Positions 1 through 11,570 are shown, counted from the stretch's first letter. The stretch is 64,000 bases of DNA from Austropuccinia psidii (GCA_023105745.1 JALGQZ010000001.1:70531991-70595990); one strand, 5' to 3'. The notes: generated by a model from the sequence alone, not told the origin. A program made the numbers and translations.

Positions 1-16
1 CCACCCACCTAACTAA

Positions 17-56
17 CCCTGGAACCTCCCAAATAGGCTCCTGGGAGGCTCCAGGG
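17..56. repeat. Inverted repeat / hairpin 1
   Basis: The 15-base arms at 17-31 and 42-56 are reverse complements with one mismatch, around a 10-base loop. It is the first of three consecutive hairpins in the first 190 bases, a stretch clearly richer in GC than what follows. Confidence 0.7.
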
Positions 57-84
57 CCTGAGGCCTTCCAATCGCGTCGAATCG

Positions 85-126
85 ATTCGGAATCGATTTG
101 GAACGCCTAACGAATCGATTCCGAAT
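85..126. repeat. Inverted repeat / hairpin 2
   Basis: The 14-base arms at 85-98 (ATTCGGAATCGATT) and 113-126 are perfect reverse complements, with a 14-base loop. It is rich in TCGA/ATCGAT motifs. Confidence 0.75.
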
Positions 127-152
127 GGATTCAGAGTTGTTTTAATCGGTTA

Positions 153-186
153 TCACTCTAATGGCCCCTAGAGGCCATTAGAGTGA
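153..186. repeat. Inverted repeat / hairpin 3
   Basis: The 14-base arms at 153-166 (TCACTCTAATGGCC) and 173-186 are perfect reverse complements around a 6-base loop. From 190 to about 480 the sequence is T-rich low complexity without genes; a possible 3' splice site (TTCATGTAG) near 472 precedes the Tet-like gene and may end an intron in its 5' leader. Confidence 0.75.
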
Positions 187-504
187 ATTTTGAATGTTTT
201 TTTTTAATTTTTTCAAACATCATCAACTGATGTATTACTTTTTTTGCTTTTTACTTTTTTTTTTTGAAATCATACACTGATGAATGGTTTTTTTTTTGAT
301 TTATTTTTTGGAAACTCATAAAATGATTGATTATTATTATTTTTTTTTCTTTTATAATCATCATCATACATCACTCATCATTATTCATTTCCGAATTTTT
401 TTTTTGGATTATGATCTTTACTAACCTTTTTTTTTTTTTTTTGTTTTAATTTTTGTTTTATTTGTTCATGTAGGGGTGGATTATTTATAAGGGTTTCTTT
501 TGCA

Positions 505-1855
505 ATGTCATTTCATTTCCCATCCCTTCCATCATCCTTAAAATTCAAAAAAAAATCTCCTCCTCCTTCTCATTCTTCCAATCAGTTTGATGATGTCATG
601 GTTAGGACTAAACCAGACTCAGCACATCATCAGAATGATTTGGAAGATGATGAAGCTCATATTACTCCTCTTGATGTCATGGTTAGGACTAAACCAAATA
701 TAGAACATCATGAGGATAATAATACCAAATTAAATAATAAAAGAAAGCTCACCCGAAGCCAAAGACAACACATCCATGATTCAAAAGAAATAATGTCTCA
801 CCTTGGCCATTCCAAAAAAGAATTTAAAAACTTTTCCACAATTTCGATTGACAAGAAATCTTCCAATGCCTCATGGTTAAAACTTCCATCACTTAACACT
901 CTCCCCCATCCTTATATCCTCATTAATAAAACATCCAAGCCGTTTTTGCCTGTCATCATATATGAAATAACCCCATTTGATAATTCTTCTGGCCACTCTC
1001 AAATGCTGCAAAAAATCATCATGACATTAATGTCCTTATCTCAAAATCGACAAGAAATTAAAACCAATAAGCAACTCCAAGGTGGCATTATGAAAGGTAT
1101 TGGGTTTCAATCTGGTTCTGATGCTGGAAAATCTGCAGGTGTGTGATCTTTTTGTCATATTACCTTAATAATTACTGACTAATTACAAAATTATTAGGTG
1201 TTTACTCCAGAAAACCTGGTTTAACTCCTCATCAAATTGAAACAGATAACAATCAATGGATCAAGCTTCATGAATATGACAAATTCATTTACTCAAGAAT
1301 CTCCCATTTTTCAAAATTAGCAGCAAATGAAAATCAATCATTAATGGAAGCAGCCCAATTACCCAACTTCAGTCAACTCAAATGGACTTCTGCCAATCCC
1401 AAGGAAGGATTCAAATCGTTTACCAATGTCATTGTCACCCAAGATGGATTTTCAATAAGCCACACAAAGATTTAAACGATCTCAATGCCTGGACTTATGG
1501 TATTTTTTCTTTTGTATCAAAAAAAGATTTCCTTCCACTTCCTACTATCTTCCCCCCCTCTGGACATGGCTTACACTTCCCTGAATTAAAAATGGAGATC
1601 AATTTTTCAAAAAAACCTGGCATCATGGAAATACTTTGGAAGACATCAACAATGGTTCATCATACAACAAAACCACCTCCAAAAATTATCAATCATGACA
1701 CAATTACTCATTTTGGATGTTCTTTTCAAATAAACCATAAATTATTTAATGTAGGTGACAAATTCCTGAAAATGACACCCACCGAAATAAATTCAAGAGT
1801 CAATGGGTACTTTGAACGAAATATGCAGGATCAAAAAAGAAGTAAAAAATGTTAA
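505..1855 (+). pseudogene. Tet-like 2OG-Fe(II) oxygenase gene, copy 1, one frameshift
   Basis: Family knowledge: Tet-like 2OG-Fe(II) dioxygenases oxidise methyl groups on bases such as 5-methylcytosine and are strongly expanded in rust fungi. Exon 1 is 505-1138, ending in the motif GIMKGIGFQSGSDAGKSA. A 59-bp GT..AG intron (1139-1197) keeps the frame, and exon 2 runs to 1855. The N-terminal part is low complexity and holds a duplicated motif DVMVRTKP. The catalytic domain shows HKD (H at 1463-1465, D at 1469-1471), followed by TYGIFSF, FPELKMEINFSKKPG, and a distal His in VHHTT (1658-1663). Near 1450 the frame shifts: comparison with copy 2 (19.1 kb) shows one missing base, so exon 2 starts in one frame and ends in another. 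With that base the gene would encode 430 residues. The frameshift could be a sequencing error, but the domain call is strong. The gene faces the transposase, with 87 bp between their stop codons. Confidence 0.75.
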
Positions 1856-1942
1856 TTGTAAATACTTTTATTTTATGAATAACATCTCCACTCCGTTGTA
1901 TGCCATTAAATTAAGTACATAAAACATTGGTCCTGAAGAAAT

Positions 1943-3189
1943 TTACAATTGACTATTTTTCCATGCCAAAGTGATTGGTTTAATTTTCTCACGCATATTT
2001 AGCACATCTTCCCCAATGTCATTGTTGGCCAGATTTTCCGCTTGTGGTGGATCATCATCTTCATATAAATCAAACCACTCATCACCAATTTGAGCTAACA
2101 TATTATGTAAAATCGTGCAAGACACAACCCAACTAACAAAATATTCAATTTCATGATTATACCTCATTTGATTTCTCATTTCCCTTAGAGAAAACCACCT
2201 CCCCTTCAAAATTCCAATTGCATGCTTGATTCTGACCCTTGATTTTGCTAGAAAGTAATTGAACAAACGGTTGTCTTCATTATGTGCTACAACTCCCTTA
2301 TATGCTGGAACAACCCAAGGAGAGCTTGCATATGCCGAATCTGCAAGTAAGTACTGATCCTTTTCATAAAACTCTTGAGGTGTTTGTGCTATTTTCATAT
2401 GTTGATAGACATTCGAATCATGAAGTGACCCAGTACAACCAACATGCAGAGCAGTGAACTGTTTGTTGATACCGCAAACCAGTTGTATTGACATAGAATA
2501 CCTTATATGTAAACCATCAGTAAGATTGAAATAAAGAATAAAGATTCAACAGCTTACCTCTTTTTGCAATCAAAATACGCTTCACCATCATTGGGAGGAT
2601 GTTGTGATAATGGTATGAGACTCCCATCAATAAACCCAATGCACCCAGGGAAGCCTTCTGCTTGCATTACTTGAGACAGTTCTCTGCGTTGTTCTATTGT
2701 TGGCCACACAATTACTTTGCGCTTCAACTTCATTAATATCTGAATAACTCTTTGAGTGTACAACACAATAGCCCCATGGCTAATTCCAAACAACATTCCA
2801 ATCTTTCCCAAAGCGGCCCCATTTCCATTTGATCCTAGCCTTGATAATGCCACAGCCAATTGGATGGCAGGATTGCGTTGTTTGTTTTGTGATGAGTTTT
2901 GAAAGGTTTTATCAGCTTGAATTTGTGCAACCAATTTTTCAAATGATTCATGTGTTGTCCTACATAGCTGTCGAAACTTTTCAGATGATAATGTCTGTAA
3001 ATCATTCATTGTATACATGTAGTGAGATGGATATCTTCTACGAGGATTGATGTATCTTTGTGAGGTTATTATATCTAATAAGATTATATCTTCCTGGATA
3101 TCAGAATCACTATCAGAGTTGAGAGCATCAATGAACTGAAGTGAGTTCAAGGTCTGAAGTAAAGGTAGCCTTTGTGATGCCTTGGGCAT
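1943..3189 (-). CDS. HARBI1-type (DDE_Tnp_4) Harbinger transposase
   Basis: Exon 1 (3189-2558) and exon 2 (2501-1943) are joined over a 56-bp intron (2502-2557, GTAAGC..AAG), giving 396 residues, a normal length for the family. I chose ATG 3189 (MPKASQRL); an in-frame ATG at 3294 exists, but its extension looks non-coding. A helix-turn-helix-like region (LFGISHGAIVLYTQRVIQIL) precedes the DDE nuclease fold. The first catalytic Asp is in GFIDGSLIP and the second in LADSAYA. At the third acidic site the family has Glu before the His-Ala-Ile-Gly-Leu/Ile-Lys-Gly-Arg-Trp block, but here the codon is AAG (Lys, RIKHAIGILKGRW). The decayed copy 2 still has GAG at this codon. The gene is therefore open and correctly spliced, but the product is probably catalytically dead. 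Confidence 0.88.
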
Positions 3190-3349
3190 GGTAAATAAAG
3201 AAACGGCTGGTAGTAAATGCAATTTGAAATCAAATAACTTAATAAATGATGAGTCTATTGATATTTTATGCAAGAGAAGGAAATTTTTATGCAATTTAAC
3301 ATGCCCTTACTGAGTTGTGTGTTTGAAAAATGTGCCTCTATGGGAAGCT

Positions 3350-3529
3350 AAAGGCGGGATTTTAGTATTTAAACACGGGATTTGGTACCAAAAAACCTGG
3401 GTTTTTGTACCTCAAAATACCTCACCTCTTGAGGTGTGGGATTTCTGAAATCCCAAAAAATTAATGTGGGATTTTGGCAAAAAAAAACTCGGGATTTTGA
3501 GTGTGGGATTTGGTAACTTTGACACCCCC
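3350..3529. repeat. Subterminal GGGATTT motif array and right terminus of Harbinger copy 1
   Basis: Six direct copies of GGGATTT occur, most preceded by TG/AC/TC (starting near 3356, 3377, 3438, 3468, 3491 and 3505). One reverse copy lies at about 3448, and the array ends in GACACCCCC. Repeated subterminal motifs like these are typical transposase-binding sites in DNA transposons. Copy 2 has a decayed version (20.70-20.84 kb). From 3295 to 3350 I see nothing else. Confidence 0.6.
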
Positions 3530-3570
3530 TAATATTATCATTGTGGTATCATGTATTATAATATCATATA

Positions 3571-3575
3571 GTCCT
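3571..3575. repeat. Target-site duplication of the Ty3 element (left)
   Basis: GTCCT directly precedes the LTR terminus TGTAAGG and is repeated right after the other LTR at 14227-14231. Confidence 0.9.
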
Positions 3576-5597
3576 TGTAAGGTTTGACTATGAAACAATA
3601 AGTAAAATTACTAATTTATTACTTATTGTACTCTGAATGTCCTTATAAATTGAGTAAATAAGATTAAAAATATAATAATAATAAATAATTATTATTATTA
3701 TGGCGTAAAATAATTATATTATTAAATAAATATAATAATATAATTTATATTATGAAAATATAATATAATAAATAAATATATTAATATAAAATAATTAATA
3801 TATTAAAAAGCTCTTTATTATTGTTACCAACAAATAATAAAGGCGTAAAAAATTGTTTTTTATTAATAAAAAACAATTAATAACAATAATATTACTAATA
3901 TTAAAGTTATGAATTAATATAAATACTATTTATATTAATTAAAGAGTTATTAAGAGAGTAATAATAGAGAAATCATTATAATAAGAGAGAATAACCTACT
4001 TTTAACACTTAATATAATAATTTTGAAGTATTTTACGCCAAAAAATATAAATACAACTTTTCAAATTGTATTTACAATAAAAATAAAGAAAATTACAAAT
4101 TATTCTGGATTTTTACGTGGAAATGAGTTTTAGAGAGATTTTTAACAAAAACAATTAAATAAATGATTTAATCACGTCAAAATAGATGATTATAGCAAGG
4201 TGGTCTTTGGTCTTTAATAATATAATGCTTTTATATATAAAGAATAAAGAAAATTACCTTTTGATTTAATTGATTTAATGTTTTTGATGCGTCTGAGGGG
4301 AAAATAGAGTAAAAAGAGCTCTATTTATAGTAAATACCTCCCTCCTAGAGTCCAACAGGCTTCTAGTAGACGTGTACTGATCATATCCACTGGAATTGAT
4401 CAATATTTTAAGGTTTGAGGGTGATTACATCATGATCAAACCATCTTACATCATTATTGCACCATTATTTAAAGTTATCACTGTAACTTTAAGTTTGATG
4501 ACATCAGAGGCTTGGCAGAACCCCAAATTTCGTGGATTTTATTAGTTTTAATCATAAACTAATAGTATTCACCAATTTTATCACTCTTGTGACTGTTAAA
4601 CTTAATTTAAGGTTACAGTAGGTGATCATAACTGCTCAATTTAAGCTCAAACTTTGATCTTCAATAACTTTTAAGATTTACACGCTACAGCAATTCAGAG
4701 AGTGAATTCTGATAGCCTGGCATAACCTTATTATGCTGCCAAGAGCTTATCATTACATCATCAAAACTCTAATTTTGATGATTTTTCTTGTAACTCACCT
4801 TTTCTGTCGAAATTCAATATTTTAAACTTCAAACCTTGATTTCAGGGGGTTATACCCTGAATTTAATAATAAAAATTACATCATTCTTCACGAATGAACT
4901 AGTAGAATCCAACTGTATACTTTTTTTTAAGTTTGGACCACTTTCACAACAAAGTGGTCAACAGCTCTGTTGATTTTTATCAATATTTCATCATAGGTTT
5001 TAACCTTGTTTATAATTTGTAAAATAAAGTTCATTTCTGTGTTCTTACAGTAATTACGTGGTAACTTTATTTTTGGTTCATCATTCTATCATGTATAGTT
5101 TAGAAGATATTAGCTATGATCCTTGAATATATGTGTTGACCAAAAAAGTGCATATATTCAGGATAATTCCTTAAGTATTGACTTTGAGAATTAGCTTATT
5201 AATTGTTTTATGTGTGAATTTCTATGGGGAATCCACTGGTACAATTTATTTCACATGTTGTTTCATTGGTTTCTGAGATAAATAGGATTTTATGGTTTTT
5301 ATAAGGTATTATACCTTATAATTCATTAAATATTGACTTCACAGATATGCCATAAAAATGGTATATGTGTATTTTTCCATGAGGAATCCAATGGTATAAT
5401 TTATTTTACATGTTTATTCATTGGTTTTTAAGTTAAACCAATTTTTGTGTTAATTTATGGTATTTTTTGTATATTTAAGTAATTAATTTTAATGTATAAT
5501 TATTCTAAGTAATTTTAGTATAATTATATTAAAGGTATAATTATTCTTAATATTTTTGTGACCTTATTGGTATGTGGTCATATCTCAAAGGCTCACA
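3576..5597 (-). repeat. 3' LTR of the Ty3 element
   Basis: This LTR is 2022 bp, begins TGTAAGG, ends CTCACA on the plus strand, and is nearly identical to 12223-14226. It carries 18 bp more than the other LTR near 3745-3765, within an A/T repeat. No gene is seen inside. Confidence 0.95.
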
Positions 5598-5609
5598 TTC
5601 CCTACCACC
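5598..5609 (-). promoter_or_regulatory. Candidate polypurine tract of the Ty3 element
   Basis: On the minus strand GGTGGTAGGGAA abuts the 3' LTR, the position where plus-strand DNA synthesis is primed. It has two T interruptions, so the exact primer is uncertain. Confidence 0.55.
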
Positions 5610-5715
5610 AAAAAAGATTGTACCACAATCTGATATGTATGATAAGGGTATCATCCACTGTCCTACCTCTTCAATAGACTTTGTTAGTCTTGAAGCTCAA
5701 TAATGCTTAACTTTT

Positions 5716-8700
5716 TTATTTTTCAGGTTTTCTTTCATGTCTGAACCTTCTTAGTAGTTTATCAGCATTTGTTATATCTTTCTCAAGTAGCCATTCATCT
5801 TCTTGAGTTGAATTTCTATACCTTACAAGGTATTCTCTTTCTTTTTTGTTTCTTGTCCTTCTTTCTTTAAGGACTTTTACTATTTTCTTTTCCTCTCCTT
5901 CTTCCAAGGGGGGAATCTCAATTGGGGGTTTATTTCTTAGTGGAAATAACTCTTTGTCACTTGAACTGTAAGGTTTTATCAGACTTACAGGGAAAGTTGG
6001 GTGTTTGTTCATTAGTTCACCTGTGAGTTCCAATTGCACAGCATTTGGTCCATGAAGTGCTTTTATCATAAATGGTCCTGCAAAGGAATCTTTCAATTTC
6101 TTTGGTCCTTTTATGTTATTGAAATTAAGGGTTGATACTAAAACCAAGTCCCCTATTTTGAAATCAGGTGGCTTATGATTTTTATCCCATCTTTCTTTTG
6201 CATATTTAAAAGAATCTTGCATGCATCTGTTTGCATGGTGTCTTGCTTTGTCAAGCATTATCTTGAAACTGCTTGCTGTTGGATGTATATCCACTAAGTC
6301 CTTTTTGAGGGTATCATAAGGAAGTCTTGGATTCCAACCTTTCTCTAGCATTGCTGGTGTTTTGCCAGTGGAAGAATGGATTGATGTCTTGTATGCCAGT
6401 TCAAGTGCTGGTATTAGTGTACACCAATCATGGGTAAAACCATCAGAATCTTTGAATTCTAGCCCATAAGCACAGAATCTTCTGATCATATCCTCTAGAG
6501 TCTGTATCATTCTTTCTGCTAAACCATCAGTTTGGGGATGATAAGCTGTTGAGAATGATAATTTTGTCCCAAACAAGTTATGGAGATTTGTCCATAATGC
6601 TGAAGTGAACTTTGGGTCTCTGTCACTTATAATATTTTGGAATAAGCCTGTGTGGCTAATGACTTTATTCCATATCATTATGGCTGTATCCATAGCTGTG
6701 TCATCTTTATGACATGGTAAGAACATGGGAGTTTTGCTGTATCTGTCAACTAGCACTAGGCATGCATTATAACTCCTGTCTCCTCCTGGAGGTAAGGCTG
6801 TTACCCAATCCATATGAACTATTTCCCATGGGGATTTTGGTTCTTGGATTTGGATCATCATTCCAAATTTCTTTCCTGTGGCTCTGTTGGCTTTTTGACA
6901 TCTGTCACAGGTCTGGCAGTACTCTGCAACATCTTTCTTCCAATTTGGCCACCAAGAACAGGTTTTCACCCTCTCTAGTGTCCTATCTTCTGAGAGATGT
7001 CCAGATGCAACACTATCATGACACTCATGTAAAATGGTGTTTATTAGTGTTCTGTCTGTTAAGGCCATAACACATGTATGTTTTGTTCTATGGTAAAGGA
7101 TTCCATCAAGGAGGTGAAATCTTCCTTCATCATATGCCTTTTTCCATATTTCATCTAGTTTTGATGAAAGTGATGGATCTTTGCAGTCTTTCATTAGAAG
7201 TTGGCTTAAGATATGGCAATTTTTGTCTGTCTTATAGCTTTCTTTAACTTGGTTAAAGAATTCTGTGCCAATGTCTGTAACACATATTCCTTCTATATGG
7301 TGCTCTTCTTGTGGTACCCATGCTGGATTTTCAGGGGTATTTGCTAGAGCCCATCTGCTGAGACCATCTGCATTTTTGTGAATATTTCCAGATTTATGAA
7401 CAATAGTCATATTTCCTCTATATTCCTGGATAGCAATTTGCCATCTTAGCATATGTCTGTTTGGAGTCTTCATATTTAATAGTGATTTCACAGCATTACA
7501 GTCTGTGATTACATCAAATACTGTGCCATCCAAATAATAATGCAATTTTTCTAAAGCCCACACTAGGCATAAGCATTCCATTTGGCTTGCTCCATACCTT
7601 GCTTCTGTTGGCTTTATTTGCCTTGAAATGAAACAAATTGGTCCTTCCACTGGTTTATCATTGATAATTTGTGTTTGGTGAAGTGCAGCACCTAGTCCTT
7701 CTCCACAAGCATCAATGTACAGTTTGAAGGGTAGTTTCCAATCTGGCATTAGGAGAAATGGGGCATTTGTTAAGGAATTTTTCAATTCTTCATATGCCTT
7801 GACTCTTTCTTCTGTCATCTCATAGACTGTTTGTTGGTCACATAGCTTATACAAGGATTTAGCAATCTTTGCAAAGTCCTTTATATGCTGTCTATAGTAA
7901 CCAGCAAATCCTAGAAATGATTGCATTTCTTTTTTGGTTTGAGGCATTGGTTTAAGTAGTACTGCTGCTACTTTATTTTTGTCTATGCCTAGACTAAGTC
8001 CAGATACCACATGTCCTAGTGCTTTTAATTCACTATATGCAAAATGACACTTTTTCAAGGAAATTTTCATATTCACTTGAACTATTTTCTGTAGTACCCT
8101 TTCTAGTCTTGTAAGGTGATTTTCCCAAGTTTCTGAGCAAACTATAATATCATCAATATAGATAATTAACCATCCTTCTGATAATTCTTCAGGAAATATG
8201 GTATTCATCATTCTTTGATAATGGGAAGGTGCATTTTTTATCCCAAATGGCATTCTTAAGTATTCAAAAATTCCACAATGGACTATTATTCTTAGTAGTT
8301 TCTTGGCATTGTCTGTTAAGACATTTTGATGAAAACCTTTAAGAGCATCCATAGCTGTGATGAACTTAGCTTGTGACAATTGGGTCAATGTCTCATGGAT
8401 TCTGGGTATTGGATATCTGTCTGGAATGGTATAGGTATTCAGGGCTCTGAAGTCTCCTACCATCCTTGACTTTCCATTATGCCAAGTTATAATGACAGGT
8501 GTAGTAACTTCTACTTGTTCATTATGTCCAACCTTTCTTAATACTCCAAGGTCCATTAATTCTTTAATGTGTACCTCTAAGGCTTCTCTAGCTCTTGGAC
8601 TGGCTGGATAAGCAGGTCTTCTTAATAAAGGTGGGTAAGGCTTTTCTACATTAAGAATTATATCCACTTCATGTCCAATTATGGCACCTAGTGGCTCTTT

Positions 8701-11514
8701 GTCAGTTGCAAAGGCATTTTTATACTTAAATAAGAGGTCAATCAATTTTTCTTTCATTTTTTCTGTTAATTCTTGATTGAATTCTGCCTCTTTAAGTTGT
8801 TCAGATATAAAAATTTCTTTTTCTGGAATTTTTTCTTCCTTCTTAATAACTGTGATTTGTTTTTTGTTATTTAAGAAGCCAAACTTTTGTCTTTTGTTAT
8901 CTCCTATGGTAAAATATCTGTCTTTTTGGTTGGAGATATCTATACCATAGATTGATAAGTAGTCATTCCCAAGTATGAAATGATTACTAGTACAGTTGTC
9001 CATTACTACAAACTCTACTTTAATTCTAACACATTGTGAGGGATGAGGAAAAATTAGTGTTAAATCAATTATTCCAAGGGGCTTCATGCTCTCACTTGCA
9101 CTACTAAATTTGACACCTTGTATTGGCATAAGTTTTTCTTGCCAATTTGGGACAATGGTTTTTAAATAACTTTTGCCAACACAAGTGCAATATGCTCCTG
9201 TATCCAAGTTAACTTTTCCTTCCTGGTTATCAACCATAACAATACTTATACTTGATTTTCCAGCTGTATATCCCATTCCTCTTGCAGGTTTGGTTCTATA
9301 CATTTTGGCATCTTGTATGTTTGTCAGGTTTGTGTCAGATGTTCCAACTTGTGGTAAGTTTGAATTAACATCCAGTACTTCATAAATTAAGTCAATATTA
9401 TTAATTTGTGCATTAATTATATTGATTTCATCACTTTCAGAGCTTTCTGACTCTTCTGTCTCTTTTTCAGAGTCAGATTCCTCTTCTTTGTCATTGTGGC
9501 TTTCTGTTTCCACAATTTCATTAATTTTTGCTTTTTTAAGGCAATTATTGGCTAAGTGTCCAATACCTCCACATTTATGGCATTTTCTTTTCTCATTATT
9601 GTTGGATGTATTGGGCTTAAAGGATTCTTTTGATTTATCTTTTCTGATAAATGGTTTATTTGGGCTTTTAATGTCCAATTTTTTCCAAGTCCTGCCAATT
9701 TTTGTTCTTGTCACTATATCTTCTAGTGCATTTATATACTCTTCTGTGGAGCATGGTTCTATACATCTGCTTCTTAGGGCATGTTCTAGTTCCCCTCCAC
9801 ATTTTTTAAGTATTTTCATATGCACCATCTTCTGTGACATTTCTGGGTATAGTGCATTAAGTCTTTCAACTTGTTTTAAGAACCAAGTTAAAGGTTTGTC
9901 TTTCTCTGGGTCAAAGAAAGAGTTTTCAAATTCATTTTCTATCTTATACCTCCAGGCATCATTTGCCCACTTGGTGATTATTTCTTGTTTCCACCAAGAC
10001 CAGGTATTTTTACCATTTGTTTGTCTTATGCCATAATACCATCTTTTTGCAGATTTCTCAAACAAAGAATGTAATCTTGCAGTGATTAATTCATCTGGTA
10101 TGGCATAATCTTCTTGTAACATGTCAATTGTTTTAATGAATGACATGTGGTCATATTCACCTTCTCCTGTGAATGTTGGCCATTCTTTCAGTTGAGGTGC
10201 TTCCTTCATTAAGACTTGGTTATTATCTTGGTGACTCAAGTCTGTTATGAAAGGATTTGACAATTCCTCTTTTGTTTTAACAGGGCTTCTTATATGAGAA
10301 AATGGTGTTGATAACTTTGGCATATTTAAATTAGCCTCATTAATTTTATCCATTTTTTCAGTGATAAGTCTTATTTCACTCTGAATATCATCTTTCAGAT
10401 GCATTCTTGCTTCATCACTTTTTTCCACATGGTCCAAAAGTAATTTTTGGTGTGATGAAGTCTTTTCTTCAAATTTTTCTACAGAAATACTTAATTTATT
10501 CAATTTTTCTGTAAGATTGTCAATACTCACATCATAATTGATTGTCAAAGTTTTGTCTTTGATATCTTTTATGTATTTATACAATTCTTGTTGTCCTTTA
10601 ATTAATTTTTGAGTATTGTCAATTAAATTCTTTGGTTTATTATTTTCAACAATAAACTTAATGTTGTCAATTTCTTTCTTGTTTTGCACAACAATTTTTG
10701 TTAAAGAAGATAAATTGTTATTTATTTCTTGTAGTGATAATAAACTGTCTTTAATTTCTTTTAGAGGTAATATACTATTTTTAATTTCTGTTAAAGTATT
10801 TACAACATCTTTGGACAAGGTTATTTCTTTGGGAAATGAGGTTGTCTCATTCTTTGCTCTTCCTTGTCCTTGAATTCCATCAAGGTTCTGGCCATGTTGA
10901 AAACATTGTCCATGGCATCCTTTTGGATTCTTGGGATTCTGTAGCTTGGGGAATATGGTTTCCTCCAATGCTTTTTCTTGTTCTTCTTCCCTTCTTGGGG
11001 AAGTGGGTTGGCTTGGGGCTTGCTGGTAGAAGCTACTGGGGCTTCTTCCTTGGTTGCCTCCCTCTTTTTGGCATGGTAATCCTTGATTTTTTTGATTTGA
11101 GGCTTGGATGACAGTGGATTCCATCCATTGGAGTATTTCACTATCTCCTCCTCTTTGAGGAACTTTTTCAGGATGTGCCAGGAGTTCATCACTCCTTGGT
11201 GTATTTGAGGCAACATTTCCCAATCTTTGTCCTTGTACACTGTGCAATACTGCTTTTACTGGCTCATGTAGATGTCTATTTGAGCCCTCTGAATGTGATT
11301 TGTACCTGTTTGAGTTACTCATACTTAGTTCTAATTCAGGCTCAGATATCATGGGCATTTCTGGGACTTGCCTTTGGGATAAGGCACTTCCTTGTGTGGA
11401 TTCTGTTCCACTGGGGATATTGCCCTTTCTTTTCCCTTTTGAGGGATCAATTCTACCTCTGAGTCCAGCTCCATCTGATTGGATGGAGTATTGGGAACCT
11501 CTTCTGGTAGTCAT
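5716..11514 (-). CDS. Gag-Pol polyprotein of the Ty3 element with C-terminal chromodomain
   Basis: One uninterrupted frame of 1932 residues. A coiled-coil-rich stretch at about 220-390 contains repeated leucine and isoleucine heptads, followed by the gag core. A CCHC zinc knuckle ([14 protein letters not shown]) lies at about 641-658 and an aspartic protease motif (LDTGAYC) at about 768-775. Reverse transcriptase has YIDDIIV at about 1117, and RNase H begins near [14 protein letters not shown] at about 1264. Integrase shows a His-His-Cys-Cys finger at about 1495-1540 and catalytic Asp, Asp and Glu in HMDWVTALP (about 1567), ISDRDPKF (about 1629) and GLAERMIQ (about 1665). A chromodomain-like end at about 1868-1915 (EYLVRYRN...EDEWLLE) suggests targeting to marked chromatin. 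Gag and Pol lie in one frame with no stop between. Antisense open frames inside it are shadows. Confidence 0.95.
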   Translation of the reverse strand: MTTRRGSQYSIQSDGAGLRGRIDPSKGKRKGNIPSGTESTQGSALSQRQVPEMPMISEPELELSMSNSNRYKSHSEGSNRHLHEPVKAVLHSVQGQRLGNVASNTPRSDELLAHPEKVPQRGGDSEILQWMESTVIQASNQKNQGLPCQKEGGNQGRSPSSFYQQAPSQPTSPRREEEQEKALEETIFPKLQNPKNPKGCHGQCFQHGQNLDGIQGQGRAKNETTSFPKEITLSKDVVNTLTEIKNSILPLKEIKDSLLSLQEINNNLSSLTKIVVQNKKEIDNIKFIVENNKPKNLIDNTQKLIKGQQELYKYIKDIKDKTLTINYDVSIDNLTEKLNKLSISVEKFEEKTSSHQKLLLDHVEKSDEARMHLKDDIQSEIRLITEKMDKINEANLNMPKLSTPFSHIRSPVKTKEELSNPFITDLSHQDNNQVLMKEAPQLKEWPTFTGEGEYDHMSFIKTIDMLQEDYAIPDELITARLHSLFEKSAKRWYYGIRQTNGKNTWSWWKQEIITKWANDAWRYKIENEFENSFFDPEKDKPLTWFLKQVERLNALYPEMSQKMVHMKILKKCGGELEHALRSRCIEPCSTEEYINALEDIVTRTKIGRTWKKLDIKSPNKPFIRKDKSKESFKPNTSNNNEKRKCHKCGGIGHLANNCLKKAKINEIVETESHNDKEEESDSEKETEESESSESDEINIINAQINNIDLIYEVLDVNSNLPQVGTSDTNLTNIQDAKMYRTKPARGMGYTAGKSSISIVMVDNQEGKVNLDTGAYCTCVGKSYLKTIVPNWQEKLMPIQGVKFSSASESMKPLGIIDLTLIFPHPSQCVRIKVEFVVMDNCTSNHFILGNDYLSIYGIDISNQKDRYFTIGDNKRQKFGFLNNKKQITVIKKEEKIPEKEIFISEQLKEAEFNQELTEKMKEKLIDLLFKYKNAFATDKEPLGAIIGHEVDIILNVEKPYPPLLRRPAYPASPRAREALEVHIKELMDLGVLRKVGHNEQVEVTTPVIITWHNGKSRMVGDFRALNTYTIPDRYPIPRIHETLTQLSQAKFITAMDALKGFHQNVLTDNAKKLLRIIVHCGIFEYLRMPFGIKNAPSHYQRMMNTIFPEELSEGWLIIYIDDIIVCSETWENHLTRLERVLQKIVQVNMKISLKKCHFAYSELKALGHVVSGLSLGIDKNKVAAVLLKPMPQTKKEMQSFLGFAGYYRQHIKDFAKIAKSLYKLCDQQTVYEMTEERVKAYEELKNSLTNAPFLLMPDWKLPFKLYIDACGEGLGAALHQTQIINDKPVEGPICFISRQIKPTEARYGASQMECLCLVWALEKLHYYLDGTVFDVITDCNAVKSLLNMKTPNRHMLRWQIAIQEYRGNMTIVHKSGNIHKNADGLSRWALANTPENPAWVPQEEHHIEGICVTDIGTEFFNQVKESYKTDKNCHILSQLLMKDCKDPSLSSKLDEIWKKAYDEGRFHLLDGILYHRTKHTCVMALTDRTLINTILHECHDSVASGHLSEDRTLERVKTCSWWPNWKKDVAEYCQTCDRCQKANRATGKKFGMMIQIQEPKSPWEIVHMDWVTALPPGGDRSYNACLVLVDRYSKTPMFLPCHKDDTAMDTAIMIWNKVISHTGLFQNIISDRDPKFTSALWTNLHNLFGTKLSFSTAYHPQTDGLAERMIQTLEDMIRRFCAYGLEFKDSDGFTHDWCTLIPALELAYKTSIHSSTGKTPAMLEKGWNPRLPYDTLKKDLVDIHPTASSFKIMLDKARHHANRCMQDSFKYAKERWDKNHKPPDFKIGDLVLVSTLNFNNIKGPKKLKDSFAGPFMIKALHGPNAVQLELTGELMNKHPTFPVSLIKPYSSSDKELFPLRNKPPIEIPPLEEGEEKKIVKVLKERRTRNKKEREYLVRYRNSTQEDEWLLEKDITNADKLLRRFRHERKPEK
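10821..11255 (-). CDS. Open frame overlapping the gag N-terminus, possible alternative Gag leader
   Basis: In a second minus-strand frame, codons stay open from just after a TAA at 11256-11258 to a stop at 10821. There is no early ATG; GTG at 11240 is the first near-cognate start, so it would need splicing, frameshifting or a non-ATG start. The predicted peptide is rich in Lys and Glu and looks protein-like ([36 protein letters not shown]). The main frame across the same bases is Ser/Gln/Pro-rich and featureless. I recall similar peptides in rust retroelements but cannot verify this. It may be the ancestral gag N-terminus, or a dual-coding region. Confidence 0.4.
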   Translation of the reverse strand, partial: KQYCTVYKDKDWEMLPQIHQGVMNSWHILKKFLKEEEIVKYSNGWNPLSSKPQIKKIKDYHAKKREATKEEAPVASTSKPQANPLPQEGKKNKKKHWRKPYSPSYRIPRIQKDAMDNVFNMARTLMEFKDKEEQRMRQPHFPKK

Positions 11515-11570
11515 AATTAAAGAATAAGAAAAAATAAAAGTATTTTAGAATAAAAATTCTTTTATGGCAA

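Larger units (their letters stand above)
1..3529. mobile_element. PIF/Harbinger-like DNA transposon, copy 1 (left end outside window)
   Basis: Two facing genes, a Tet-like oxygenase (+) and a HARBI1-type transposase (-), are followed by a right terminus reading GACACCCCC and then TAA (3530-3532), the usual 3-bp target of Harbinger elements. The inner side of this terminus holds repeated GGGATTT motifs. I cannot find a matching GGGGGTGTC left terminus within the window, so the element probably starts before base 1. A second, decayed copy with the same gene order lies at 14232-20842, which supports reading both genes as parts of one element. The right boundary is fairly secure; the left is unknown. 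Confidence 0.7.

Noticed and set aside
2829..3050. Plus-strand open frame of 73 codons
   Set aside because: It is antisense to the Harbinger transposase.
6714..11527. Several plus-strand open frames of 70-204 codons inside the Ty3 element
   Set aside because: All are antisense to the gag-pol frame, with hydrophobic low-information peptides expected from the reverse of Lys/Asp/Glu-rich coding sequence.
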